Below are positions 14,879 to 22,587 of a stretch of 64,000 nt of DNA, one piece after another. Source of the stretch: an uncultured Candidatus Melainabacteria bacterium. Lineage in GTDB: Bacteria > Cyanobacteriota > Vampirovibrionia > Gastranaerophilales > Gastranaerophilaceae. The stretch lies in NCBI GenBank assembly GCA_934754775.1, contig CAKVIM010000004.1:1-64000 (forward strand), given 5' to 3'. Positions within the stretch are counted from its first letter, which is position 1, and each line of letters opens with the position of its first letter. The notes beneath the pieces are model-generated. The model ran no database searches and was not told the origin of the DNA. It was given only the letters and a program-made list of their open reading frames with translations. A program made the position numbers and the translations under genes.

Positions 14879-15081
14879 TAAAAACCCTCCTTTTCCTCAT
14901 CTTCATAAACAGAATAGATATCATTTTCATCCTCTGGCGGCACTTTTGTTTTCCACATCAGCTCTTCGTTTTCCAGAAGCTTCTGAGCAAGTTCATCGCA
15001 GTCGCTTGAAACTTTTAGCAAACAAAAGATTGTCACAATAAAATTTAGAACAATAAGTCCAATAATAATCCAACCTAGCAT
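14878..15081 (-). CDS. Small single-pass membrane protein
   Basis: 67 aa. Residues 3-24 (GWIIIGLIVLNFIVTIFCLL) are a transmembrane helix; the rest is acidic and soluble. It is coupled to the 14384 gene. Its promoter is at 15115-15143. Confidence 0.75.
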   Translation of the reverse strand: MLGWIIIGLIVLNFIVTIFCLLKVSSDCDELAQKLLENEELMWKTKVPPEDENDIYSVYEDEEKEGF

Positions 15082-15114
15082 TTCATTTTACCTCTTTTCT
15101 TATTTTCTATAATT

Positions 15115-15143
15115 ATTATACCAAAAAAATAAGAAAAAGTCAA
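15115..15143 (-). promoter_or_regulatory. Promoter of the 14878-14384 operon, -35 inside terminator stem
   Basis: Minus-strand TTGACT (15138-15143), 17 nt, TATAAT (15115-15120). The -35 box is part of the terminator hairpin at 15136-15170. Confidence 0.88.
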
Positions 15144-15170
15144 AGAACTTATTGCCCTTTGACTTTTAAT
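15136..15170 (-). terminator. Terminator overlapping a promoter
   Basis: Stem AAGTCAAAG / CTTTGACTT then TTTTCTTATTTTTTT on the minus strand. It ends the 15174 operon; its T tract is the spacer of the next promoter. Confidence 0.85.
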
Positions 15171-15173
15171 ATC

Positions 15174-15599
15174 TTATTTCGTTTTGTGAGCAATCTTATA
15201 AATTTCATCTGTTGAACGCTTAATTTTTGACTTAATATCACCAAGAAGATAAGCATGATTTACCATTGCTCTGTCAATAAAATGATAAACTTCCTGCGAC
15301 ATTGCCTTATATCCTTTATAGGCTGCCCTTGTAGCCTTAAGGCGAGCAATACGTCTGGCTTCATCAAGGTCATTCTTGTCGCCGCTCTGCAGAACGGCGA
15401 CGCCCTTATACTCCGCCTTTATCTTATTCTTAAGAGGGCGAGGCTGTGTCTGACTCCTATGAGCCTCTGCCTCAGCAACAAGTTTATACATACGGTAAGC
15501 AAGGTCAAGAGTATCATTTCGCCTCTGCGGTGAAGCATAGCAGATAACTGTTGTTGGTGTTTCAATAAACCGATATGAAAAATTCATTTTGAATTTCAT
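15174..15599 (-). CDS. Basic protein of unknown function
   Basis: 141 aa, strongly basic. A segment KNKIKAEYKGVAVLQSG precedes DLDEARRIARLKATRAAYKGYKAMSQEVYHFIDRA. No family recognised. AAGGAG lies 8 nt before ATG. The start overlaps the end of the 15599 gene by one base. Confidence 0.7.
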   Translation of the reverse strand: MKFKMNFSYRFIETPTTVICYASPQRRNDTLDLAYRMYKLVAEAEAHRSQTQPRPLKNKIKAEYKGVAVLQSGDKNDLDEARRIARLKATRAAYKGYKAMSQEVYHFIDRAMVNHAYLLGDIKSKIKRSTDEIYKIAHKTK

Positions 15600-16318
15600 T
15601 ACTTTTTCTCCTTTCCAAGTGCTTCATTAAGCAAATCTTCGAGGCTAATCTCAGATTTCTTAGAATACTTTTTAAGCATATCAGCCTGATACTGTATAAG
15701 TGGACTATTAAGAGCCTTATTAATGTTTTTCTCGATATCTTCTTTGGTTACATTGGAACCTGTAAGTACATTACAAGCATCAATTAGTCCTGATTCAACC
15801 CAATAATTTGGGTCATCGAAATTGTCAAGAAATTCATCAATATCAATCTTTTCAAAAAAGTTATAAACTTCGTCCATTGTCATAGACTTCTTTTCATTAC
15901 TTGGCTTAGTCTTCTGTTCTTCCTTCTTGCCGCAGGTACAAGTACAAGTTCCAGTTCCAGTTCCACAAGGAACAGACGTTGTTACTGGCTTATCTGGAAT
16001 GATATCAACCTTAATTGGGTCTCTTGAAATAGAAGGGAAGAAAGAGCAAGCAATTTTTCTAGTGCCATTAGCAATATCTACTTTGCCCTTGTATGCAGAC
16101 TTATTATGCTCTCTCGCATAAGCATTGTAACGAGCAATCTGCTCCTTTAGCTTATTCGCCGCCGCAAGGATATCTTCCTCATACAGATGAAGCTTAAGGT
16201 CAACATTGGTCTCTTTCTCAGCCTCTGCCGCCTGCTTCTTGTAATCCTCTGACATACACGCATACATATCTGCCTTTGATGCATAATGCTTACCGCAAAC
16301 TGAACAAATATAACTCAT
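15599..16318 (-). CDS. Protein with N-terminal zinc knuckle and helical body
   Basis: 239 aa. The first residues ICSVCGKHYASKADMYACM look like a C2H2/C2HC-type knuckle. Residues about 30-100 are helical; GTGTGTCTCTCGKKEEQ at about 120-136 is a cysteine/threonine-rich stretch, and the C-terminal 100 residues are acidic and helical. AGGAGG lies before ATG. It lies in an operon with 15174 and the zinc-ribbon gene at 16338. Confidence 0.7.
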   Translation of the reverse strand: MSYICSVCGKHYASKADMYACMSEDYKKQAAEAEKETNVDLKLHLYEEDILAAANKLKEQIARYNAYAREHNKSAYKGKVDIANGTRKIACSFFPSISRDPIKVDIIPDKPVTTSVPCGTGTGTCTCTCGKKEEQKTKPSNEKKSMTMDEVYNFFEKIDIDEFLDNFDDPNYWVESGLIDACNVLTGSNVTKEDIEKNINKALNSPLIQYQADMLKKYSKKSEISLEDLLNEALGKEKK

Positions 16319-16337
16319 AAATAAATTCCTCCTTTAA

Positions 16338-16667
16338 TTACGCCTGAAACAGATAGTTCATATAGCCAAGATATCTCTTGTCAACGAGATTTGTATAGCC
16401 ACAAACCGCTGTCTTTGTTTCCTCTGTTGTTGTGCCGTCTTCGTTCTTCTTCGTGAATTTCTTCTGAACCTCATTCTCGCAAAGAAGAATGTTTGTCTCT
16501 GGAACATAGGTCATCTGACCGCCGCACTTAGGACAACGAGCAAACTGCTTACGTCTCTTTGTCTTATCGTCCTCATTCTTCTTGTTGATTGATTTTGGCT
16601 TTCTCTTGATGCCAGTTTCCTTAGAAAGTTCGTCCCAGCAGCCCCAATTTACATATGTTCTTGCCAT
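16338..16667 (-). CDS. Small zinc-ribbon protein
   Basis: 109 aa. CPKCGGQM at residues 45-52 and a C-terminal C..C pair (LLCEN and AVCGY) form a possible zinc ribbon. The N-terminal third is lysine-rich. AGGAGG lies 9 nt before ATG. Probably nucleic-acid-binding; the function is unknown. Confidence 0.7.
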   Translation of the reverse strand: MARTYVNWGCWDELSKETGIKRKPKSINKKNEDDKTKRRKQFARCPKCGGQMTYVPETNILLCENEVQKKFTKKNEDGTTTEETKTAVCGYTNLVDKRYLGYMNYLFQA

Positions 16668-16690
16668 AATAGCGTCCTCCTTTATTTATC

Positions 16691-16831
16691 TTAAAAATCG
16701 TATGAACGTGAATCCTCTTCCTCCGTCTACTTGCGGCGGCGAAAGTTTTTATTTTGCTTACGTTTTTGGTCTTTATCTTCTTGTTTTCTTTTACGTTTCT
16801 TGCGAACAACATCCTTATCGACATCATTCAT
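16691..16831 (-). CDS. Small basic protein with an in-frame TAG
   Basis: 46 aa if TAG at 16727-16729 is read as Gln, 34 aa if it stops. The first part is very basic (RKKRKRKQ, KRKQNKNFRRRK); after the TAG an acidic tail TEEEDSRSYDF ends in TAA. The start overlaps the end of the 16824 gene. This is the only TAG I see in the small-gene region, so TAG may act here as a conditional stop. Confidence 0.5.
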
Positions 16832-16895
16832 CTAGCGACTCAATGTCTATCCCTCCATAGATATCTTCTACCTGTACAAAATCGAAATCGTCCAT
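16824..16895 (-). CDS. Very small acidic peptide
   Basis: 23 aa (MDDFDFVQVEDIYGGIDIE..). AAAGGAG lies 8 nt before ATG and the promoter at 16927-16955 lies just upstream. It may be a leader peptide or a real small protein; it overlaps the next gene start by 8 nt. Confidence 0.5.
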   Translation of the reverse strand: MDDFDFVQVEDIYGGIDIESLDE

Positions 16896-16926
16896 TTTGA
16901 TTTCTCCTTTCCTTTATTCTATATAT

Positions 16927-16955
16927 ATTATATCAAATTTTTCTGAAAAAATCAA
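16927..16955 (-). promoter_or_regulatory. Promoter of the 16824-15174 operon
   Basis: Minus-strand TTGATT (16950-16955), 17 nt, TATAAT (16927-16932). Confidence 0.85.
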
Positions 16956-16974
16956 ATTTTCAGACGTATTCTCC

Positions 16975-17769
16975 CTAGTAATTCTCAGACCAACGCTCGG
17001 AATCATAGCCGCCTATGTCAATGAGAATTGGCATACCTTCTCTGGAGAGACCATAGTTACCACGATGAAGGTCATAAATATTATCATCAATTTCTTCATA
17101 AAGACACATTGTGCGGCATATTCCGTATTTTTTCAAAAGAAGATGAAGGTAATGAAGAGGAAAACGATTACAATATTTCTTGTAATACAAATATTTTGCA
17201 ATTTTAATCTCTGCCGGCAGGGCACCGAGTTCAGCACATTTTTCCTCTGCATTACCGTAACCCTCTAAAGATACAGTATGGTCAATTTTTTCCTGTATAT
17301 AGACTGGAATATCATTAAAGTTCGTAACATAGATATTCTCTGCAATGATTGAACAGGTATCTTCATTAAAATTCTCACGAACTTCGTTCTCTTCATAGCA
17401 AACATCACCGTCAATACCACTTATCTGAGTAAAAGTGGATGTCGCATAATCTATTTTATCAGATTCATCATGGTGGAGGTTAGTAAGACGATAAAGACCA
17501 CTAAAAGGTATTTTAATTACATAAGAACGATTAGTTGGAATAATAACAAGTTTTGTAATTCCTGCTGCAAGAGAAAAGTCCTTAGTTTCCTCTTCTTCCA
17601 TTACAAAGTAAGATTGTTCACTGAAATTAGTACAAATTGGAGTATATTCTAACTCATCATCACCATAAACGACATCTTCTGAGATGTAAAGACCTCCAGC
17701 GTGAACACCAAGAAGATTTTCTACAAAATTATAAACATCTTTTACAAGATTTGTAGTAACTTTAATCAT
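16975..17769 (-). CDS. Protein-kinase-fold protein
   Basis: 264 aa. A candidate beta-3 lysine is K86 in SYVIKIPF; a catalytic-loop-like DLHRGNYG (D233, N238) and a DFG-like DIGG (D251) sit near the C-terminus. This order is that of Ser/Thr kinases and aminoglycoside-phosphotransferase-like enzymes. The N-lobe is long and acidic and there is no clear Gly-rich loop. It could phosphorylate a host protein or small molecule. AGGAG lies before ATG; the start overlaps the end of the 17766 gene. Confidence 0.6.
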   Translation of the reverse strand: MIKVTTNLVKDVYNFVENLLGVHAGGLYISEDVVYGDDELEYTPICTNFSEQSYFVMEEEETKDFSLAAGITKLVIIPTNRSYVIKIPFSGLYRLTNLHHDESDKIDYATSTFTQISGIDGDVCYEENEVRENFNEDTCSIIAENIYVTNFNDIPVYIQEKIDHTVSLEGYGNAEEKCAELGALPAEIKIAKYLYYKKYCNRFPLHYLHLLLKKYGICRTMCLYEEIDDNIYDLHRGNYGLSREGMPILIDIGGYDSERWSENY

Positions 17770-18104
17770 CCAAACATCTCCTCTAAATTCTTAATATTAG
17801 CATCTTTTGGAATGTCTTTTATTTCGATTGGCTCTATAGTACAAGAGCAGCCGTCAAGATATTCTTCGTATTCAGTAGACTCATAAAAGGCATCAGTAGA
17901 ATTTTCATAATCATCATCATTTTCTGAGTCATAATCACAATAATTATTTGCTGCCAGATAATCATTGTCATTTCTATAAGTATCGAAATCTTCTTCAACG
18001 GACTCCTTCATGAAAAATTCATCTGTATCTCCAAATATATAGTAAGAGATTTCATCTGTGCCGCAATAAGGCGTATCAAAAACTACTTTAACTGCTCTGC
18101 TCAT
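17766..18104 (-). CDS. Very acidic protein of unknown function
   Basis: 112 aa. The central part (DSENDDDYENSTDAFYESTEYEE) is extremely acidic, perhaps a DNA mimic or a disordered region. The composition resembles the 29470 product (both start with a hydrophobic strand followed by CGTDE / GYAGTDE). Overlaps the kinase-like gene by 4 nt, so the two may act together. Confidence 0.7.
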   Translation of the reverse strand: MSRAVKVVFDTPYCGTDEISYYIFGDTDEFFMKESVEEDFDTYRNDNDYLAANNYCDYDSENDDDYENSTDAFYESTEYEEYLDGCSCTIEPIEIKDIPKDANIKNLEEMFG

Positions 18105-18137
18105 TTTTTTTCTCTCCTTTTCTCATTTTCTATATAT

Positions 18138-18166
18138 ATTATACCAAAAATTTTTAAAAAAGTAAA
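18138..18166 (-). promoter_or_regulatory. Promoter of the 17766-16975 operon
   Basis: Minus-strand TTTACT (18161-18166), 17 nt, TATAAT (18138-18143). The -35 lies at the foot of the terminator at 18160-18200. Confidence 0.75.
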
Positions 18167-18200
18167 GTCCTTAATAGTCATTTGACTACCAAGGACTTGA
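18160..18200 (-). terminator. Terminator overlapping a promoter
   Basis: Stem AAGTCCTT..AGTCA / TGACT..AAGGACTT, followed by TTTTTT on the minus strand. It ends the RNA ligase transcript. Confidence 0.85.
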
Positions 18201-18203
18201 TTA

Positions 18204-19319
18204 TTACAACTGATACAACTGATAGAACCGCATTAGTTGATGAACATCTTCGATATTGTCCATCTGGTCAAAGAGTTTGCCATCATAAGCGAGCCAAAAA
18301 ATACTTGAATACTCCTTCCAACCAAGTTGAGTTGTTGCCCAAGACAAAAACTCCTTACGGGTGGCGGCAGGATTATCGTTCTTCCACTTATTTACTTTTT
18401 CATTCAAATGGAGGTAATAATTCTTTCTGTCTTTAAGAATTTTGCGACAGTTTTCAAAGGTTGGCTTATACGCAGGAAAATAAGTCAAAAATTCATCTGT
18501 ATCATTCTTCAAAATCAAATCATAAATACGACGAGTTGATAGGTTATGATTAGATGCCAGATAATGAAGCTCAAAATAGTTTTCAGTTTTCATTTTCAAT
18601 CTTGTGCCAGCCTCCATATCCCAAACAACAATGCCTTCTTGATTGTCAGTCAAAGACTCAACTATCTTCTCACAATCTTCAAGACCAGTAACTTGCCAAG
18701 ACTTGGCCACCGGCACGCCAATCTTTTCAGAATAAAGAAGAGGATTGATTTCCTTGCCTGTTTCATTTACTCTTATACCTATCAAAAAAGCACAAAGTTT
18801 ATCATAACGACAAACTACTTGATTGAAAGGTGAGCAAATTTCAAAAGTCCAAGTATAATCTTTATTCAATCTCTCATAAACAAGACCCTCTGTCTTGAGG
18901 GCGGCGGCAGCAAGGTCACCAAAAGTTTTATAGCCACCGACTTCAAGAGGAGAAGAATAAGCAGAGAGATTGGCGTTAGTTGCCATTCTCCATTCGCCTT
19001 TATACCAATAAAGAGAGATAAGAGTGCCGTCCATCTTTTCAGTTACATTAAGATGTTTTGATTTCCAATTTATCTGTGCCGCCGCAGGTTCACCAAAATT
19101 GAAGAACTTATCAAAAGAATGGCGTATTATCTTCCAAGTTCCCTTTTCAAGTATCAAGCCACGAGCTTCCTTAACGATTGGGCTAAAGAAATCAGACTTT
19201 TGCTGAGAATACTTGAAAAGAACGAGGTCGTCGTCTTCCCTTATAGTCAAACAATAAGGGGCGGCGGCAAGAACTTCTCGCCAATTTGGTTCATTCTTTA
19301 TGAAATCTATGATATACAT
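18204..19319 (-). CDS. rnlA: T4 Rnl1-type RNA ligase
   Basis: 371 aa, the usual length of T4 RNA ligase 1 (374). The nucleotidyltransferase motif I is KMDG (K95, the residue that is adenylylated). Other family marks are EARGLIL (51-57), FNFGE (73-77), a motif III/IIIa-like TWTFEICSP, a motif IV-like EGIVVWD and a motif V-like RLKMKTENY. It would join 5'-phosphate and 3'-OH RNA ends, in T4 to repair anticodon-nicked tRNA. It complements the kinase-HD gene at 32152 and RlaP at 42049. AAGGAG lies 8 nt before ATG. Confidence 0.9.
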   Translation of the reverse strand: MYIIDFIKNEPNWREVLAAAPYCLTIREDDDLVLFKYSQQKSDFFSPIVKEARGLILEKGTWKIIRHSFDKFFNFGEPAAAQINWKSKHLNVTEKMDGTLISLYWYKGEWRMATNANLSAYSSPLEVGGYKTFGDLAAAALKTEGLVYERLNKDYTWTFEICSPFNQVVCRYDKLCAFLIGIRVNETGKEINPLLYSEKIGVPVAKSWQVTGLEDCEKIVESLTDNQEGIVVWDMEAGTRLKMKTENYFELHYLASNHNLSTRRIYDLILKNDTDEFLTYFPAYKPTFENCRKILKDRKNYYLHLNEKVNKWKNDNPAATRKEFLSWATTQLGWKEYSSIFWLAYDGKLFDQMDNIEDVHQLMRFYQLYQL

Positions 19320-19323
19320 TAAA

Positions 19324-19569
19324 TCACTCCTTAATTAGAACGCAGTTTGTGGAAGATACAAGATAAACTTTCCCGTCTTCTCCTGTGATTTGTAGCTGTT
19401 CACCATCGTAGTCCTTCCAACTCTTTATTTTGACCTCTTTCGTTGTGCCGTCAAACATACTGATAATTGCTGTATCATAAGTGTAAGTAGTATCAATAAG
19501 TTGGAAATTGCAAGAAGCAAAACTGAACATTGTGCCGGCGGCAAGGACTATCATAACAAACTTTTTCAT
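19324..19569 (-). CDS. Small lipoprotein
   Basis: 81 aa from MKKFVMIVL, chosen because AAAGGAG lies upstream and a signal peptide starts here. KK, a hydrophobic core and the lipobox FASC predict lipidation at about C20. The mature part is a small beta-rich domain (TTYTYDTAIISMFDG..). It would be anchored outside the host membrane, which could suit superinfection exclusion; that role is a guess. Confidence 0.75.
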   Translation of the reverse strand: MKKFVMIVLAAGTMFSFASCNFQLIDTTYTYDTAIISMFDGTTKEVKIKSWKDYDGEQLQITGEDGKVYLVSSTNCVLIKE

Positions 19570-19614
19570 TAAAATTTCTCCTTTGTTTTCTTTGTTTTTT
19601 CTTTTTCTACAAAT

Positions 19615-19643
19615 ATTATACCAAAAAATAAAAAGAGAGTCAA
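19615..19643 (-). promoter_or_regulatory. Promoter of 19324 and the RNA ligase gene
   Basis: Minus-strand TTGACT (19638-19643), 17 nt, TATAAT (19615-19620). The -35 lies in the terminator stem at 19632-19666. Confidence 0.88.
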
Positions 19644-19666
19644 AGATTTTCTCTTCAACTCTCTTC
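19632..19666 (-). terminator. Terminator overlapping a promoter
   Basis: Stem AAGAGAGT / ACTCTCTT followed by TTTATTTTTT on the minus strand. It ends the 19676 gene. Confidence 0.8.
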
Positions 19667-19675
19667 ATTGATTAC

Positions 19676-20365
19676 TTATTCATTTTCCATAAAGCCCTTA
19701 TCAAGAGGAAAATTCAACGGAACTTCCTGCGGTGTCCAAGGCGAAATAGGAGTTGAAGACTTAGGAGCGAAAGGATTATTACCCATAAGCATCATCATCA
19801 TAAGAAGGTCATTCTTATCGCCGCCGTCCCTGTTCATCATCATCATAAGAGGGAGCATTGATGAGTTTGCTGTGCCGCTCATCATTGACATCATCATGAT
19901 ATCTCTCATTGAATCATCATTGCCGCTGTCCTCGAGCATAAGGAATGGAAGCATTGAACCAAACGGATTAGAAGGGTCTGGCTTAAAGTTTTCCATTAGA
20001 GTAACAAGCTTTACATAGAATGAGAAGCCGAAGATTGAAGTCTTAGGAATAAGATTTTCGATTGTACCCTTTCTTACATTAATTGCAGAAATATGAGTAT
20101 CTGTGATTACCTTTACAAGATAATAAACTTCATTGTAAACGATAGTATCGCCCTTCTTAAGGTCTTTCAGAGCAACAGGAATACCATAGACAGGAATGTC
20201 CATTACAAGATTGGCTACATCTGTTGCCGCAAGAGTGTCTACATTGTAAACAACATAAGAGTTACTGTCAGTCAAAAAGGCAAGACCGCTTGGGGAATAC
20301 TTAATAGTACCACTTGTGTATCTACCAATAATGTCACCAAAAATTTCTTTCATATTCATTTTCAT
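19676..20365 (-). CDS. Internal-start product (C-terminal module)
   Basis: 229 aa in the same frame as the 828 aa gene. AAAAAGGAGG at 20374-20383 is placed 8 nt before the ATG codon, better than most RBSs in the window. The product starts MKMNMKEIFGDI and ends with the Met-rich region. The site may be the relic of a gene fusion that kept its RBS. Confidence 0.55.
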   Translation of the reverse strand: MKMNMKEIFGDIIGRYTSGTIKYSPSGLAFLTDSNSYVVYNVDTLAATDVANLVMDIPVYGIPVALKDLKKGDTIVYNEVYYLVKVITDTHISAINVRKGTIENLIPKTSIFGFSFYVKLVTLMENFKPDPSNPFGSMLPFLMLEDSGNDDSMRDIMMMSMMSGTANSSMLPLMMMMNRDGGDKNDLLMMMMLMGNNPFAPKSSTPISPWTPQEVPLNFPLDKGFMENE

Positions 20366-22162
20366 AGATTTATCCTCCTTTTTAAGGTTCAAAGTTTTTA
20401 TTGTTGTTTCAGTTAGAGGCTTTGCAGAGGTTGCTGAAATAAGAGGCTCAGCACCTATGGAAAGACGAGATAAGGCATCTTTATCTACTGTTAAAGATGA
20501 CACCTTTAAATCATCTTCACTAAGGAAAATACTCGCTTCATCACAATTATCTTCTAAATTATCTGTAGTGGAATATCTGCTGATACCAGAAAGATTTACA
20601 TAATCTGTAATACAACAGAAACTCATTGGCTTATTATATTGAATGTTTTTAGCTATCCATTTACAAGAATTAGTAAAAAGGAAAGTATTAAACTTTACTT
20701 TTTCATCGGTATTTTCTCGGAGAAGATAAGTGTTGACTTGAAATTCATCATTAACTTTAAGAATATTCCCATTATATTCTTTTATTTTTTCTTGATAATC
20801 TTTATTAGCTATACTAAAAATAACATTTTTATATTTTCCTTCTTTATCATTACAAGTTATCCATATGTAATCCTTATTACAGAATTTATATGAAGTAATA
20901 AGTCTTTTTGGTTCAATGGAAGGACTAGATATATCACACTCGCTGTATATATATACAACAAAATAAAGTTGAGAATGATTACTGTCCTCTGCTGTTGTAA
21001 ATTGAATATAAGGATTTTCTGTTAAATTAGACCTGATTTCTTCTTCTTTAATACCTGAAATTGGGAGGTAATATATTGCTCCTTCTCCAGAAATAGTTGA
21101 CTTATTCCACTCATTGATTTGATGACAATAAAGCTTTAAATATTTATTTTGCATTATCTTTTGTTTCCCTCTGCTCTCATGCGTCCAATTTGTTAGAATT
21201 GGATACCCATGGATTGGTCGCTCAACTGGCTCAACACTTTTAATTTTCCATGTGTCTGCAACATAAGTAGAATAATAAAGTTCTGCTCGTTCTTCTGGAT
21301 TACGAATTTCAGGGCAAAAAAGTTGTATAGATTTAAGAATATCTCCTTCTGCGAACTCTGTTTGAATATCAGAAAAGTTGTTGTTTTTTTGAATATAACA
21401 ACAAAATTTCCACGCACCTTTTTCACCAAAACCATAGAGAGTAATTTTATACCAATCTGGTTCACAAATTTTTGAAGATATTTCATCTGCTTCTTCCCAG
21501 TCTACAAGATAAGTTATAGAACTATTTAAGTCTGCACCATTTACTACAGGGTCAATACTAAGTATTCTATACTTGTGCGGTTTTGAAATTGCTGTTGCTT
21601 TATTTATATCGGCTGGGTCTCGTCCATAAGAAGCTTGTTTAGTCGGAACAATAAATTTTGCGTTCTTGCCAGCAGACAACTTATAACTTTTTTTCTTTAG
21701 AACAAAAAAAGATTGAATGTCTTTTGTATCTACTTCCTGTAAGAGAAGTTTTTCAAGGTCACTTGGCTTATATTTTTGAATTTCTTTATTCTGTCCTTTT
21801 ATATTTATTGACTCAAAACTGTATCTTTGCTTTCCATCTACAACCTCATCTTTCTGAACAAGAATTGGATTATCAATATAATAGTATCTTTTATTTTCAT
21901 AGTCTTCTATGATAATTCTTGTAATCTTACTAGATAATCTACCAAGTTCTGCCACTTCTTTTTCTGTCATATCGAAAGTGATGTGGGCCGTAGGAGGTGT
22001 TGTCATATAAAAAATTCCACTAGTGGGTTTTCCATTTATTTGAGAAACATCACCAGTTCTAACGTAATCCGGCGATAGATAAATAATTTGATAATCAACA
22101 CCAAAAATTTTAACTGCCTGATTTTCAGTTGGCGTATTCTTTAAAAATGTTATAATTGCCAT
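19676..22162 (-). CDS. Large protein of unknown function with internal second start
   Basis: 828 aa. No enzyme motif is seen. Residues 1-590 look like several beta-rich domains; after residue about 598 a different module begins (MKMNMKEIFGDIIGRYTSGTIKYSPSG) of a type also found alone in Gram-positive phages, ending in a Met-rich tail (MMMSMMSG, LMMMMNRD, LLMMMMLMG). A perfect AGGAGG sits 8 nt before the ATG of this module (20365), so a second, shorter product is likely. Its promoter is at 22193-22221. Confidence 0.7.
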   Translation of the reverse strand: MAIITFLKNTPTENQAVKIFGVDYQIIYLSPDYVRTGDVSQINGKPTSGIFYMTTPPTAHITFDMTEKEVAELGRLSSKITRIIIEDYENKRYYYIDNPILVQKDEVVDGKQRYSFESINIKGQNKEIQKYKPSDLEKLLLQEVDTKDIQSFFVLKKKSYKLSAGKNAKFIVPTKQASYGRDPADINKATAISKPHKYRILSIDPVVNGADLNSSITYLVDWEEADEISSKICEPDWYKITLYGFGEKGAWKFCCYIQKNNNFSDIQTEFAEGDILKSIQLFCPEIRNPEERAELYYSTYVADTWKIKSVEPVERPIHGYPILTNWTHESRGKQKIMQNKYLKLYCHQINEWNKSTISGEGAIYYLPISGIKEEEIRSNLTENPYIQFTTAEDSNHSQLYFVVYIYSECDISSPSIEPKRLITSYKFCNKDYIWITCNDKEGKYKNVIFSIANKDYQEKIKEYNGNILKVNDEFQVNTYLLRENTDEKVKFNTFLFTNSCKWIAKNIQYNKPMSFCCITDYVNLSGISRYSTTDNLEDNCDEASIFLSEDDLKVSSLTVDKDALSRLSIGAEPLISATSAKPLTETTIKTLNLKKEDKSMKMNMKEIFGDIIGRYTSGTIKYSPSGLAFLTDSNSYVVYNVDTLAATDVANLVMDIPVYGIPVALKDLKKGDTIVYNEVYYLVKVITDTHISAINVRKGTIENLIPKTSIFGFSFYVKLVTLMENFKPDPSNPFGSMLPFLMLEDSGNDDSMRDIMMMSMMSGTANSSMLPLMMMMNRDGGDKNDLLMMMMLMGNNPFAPKSSTPISPWTPQEVPLNFPLDKGFMENE

Positions 22163-22192
22163 TTACTCCCTCCTTTCTTATTTTCTATAATA

Positions 22193-22221
22193 ATTATATC
22201 AAAAATTTTTAAAAAAGTCAA
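22193..22221 (-). promoter_or_regulatory. Promoter of the gene at 19676
   Basis: Minus-strand TTGACT (22216-22221), 17 nt, TATAAT (22193-22198). Confidence 0.88.
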
Positions 22222-22228
22222 AAATAAA

Positions 22229-22258
22229 AGGGCAATTAGCATAAACTAATCGCCCCAA
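22229..22258 (-). terminator. Intrinsic terminator
   Basis: Stem GGGCGATTAG / CTAATTGCCC followed by TTTTATTTTT on the minus strand. Confidence 0.85.
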
Positions 22259-22261
22259 GAC

Positions 22262-22580
22262 TCTTAATATAAAACATTTAAAACCATTTGGTCAAATTGC
22301 AGAATTGAGCCTTAAACTAGATGCCTTGCCACCTGGGACTTCATTTATCATTCGGGATAACACCTATTTACTATTCAGAGTAAAACCTAGATAATTTAGG
22401 AGAGTATATCTCTCACTCACTTTTCGCTCCGAAGAACATACTTTGTGCTAAGTTATCAACGTAAATCTTTTATATATATATAAAAATTTACAAAACGTTC
22501 CATTTGTTCAAAGTATTTGCTGAAAGCATCTATATTTTTATTTAAAGAAAGTCGCACGGCGGCACAATTAAGTGCCGATT
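22262..22580 (-). other. Gene-free stretch after the Ro60-like gene
   Basis: About 320 nt with no RBS-led frame, between the stop of the 22588 gene and the terminator at 22229. Such a long untranslated tail directly after a Ro60-like gene could be a structured RNA; bacterial Ro60 homologues bind Y-like RNAs encoded next to them. No specific fold was established. Confidence 0.3.
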
Positions 22581-22587
22581 GCTAACT

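Noticed and set aside
22330-22400. Weak resemblance to a 16S rRNA helix (GGGATAACACCTATTTACTATT)
   Set aside because: The similarity is short and flanking sequence does not continue the match; treated as chance.
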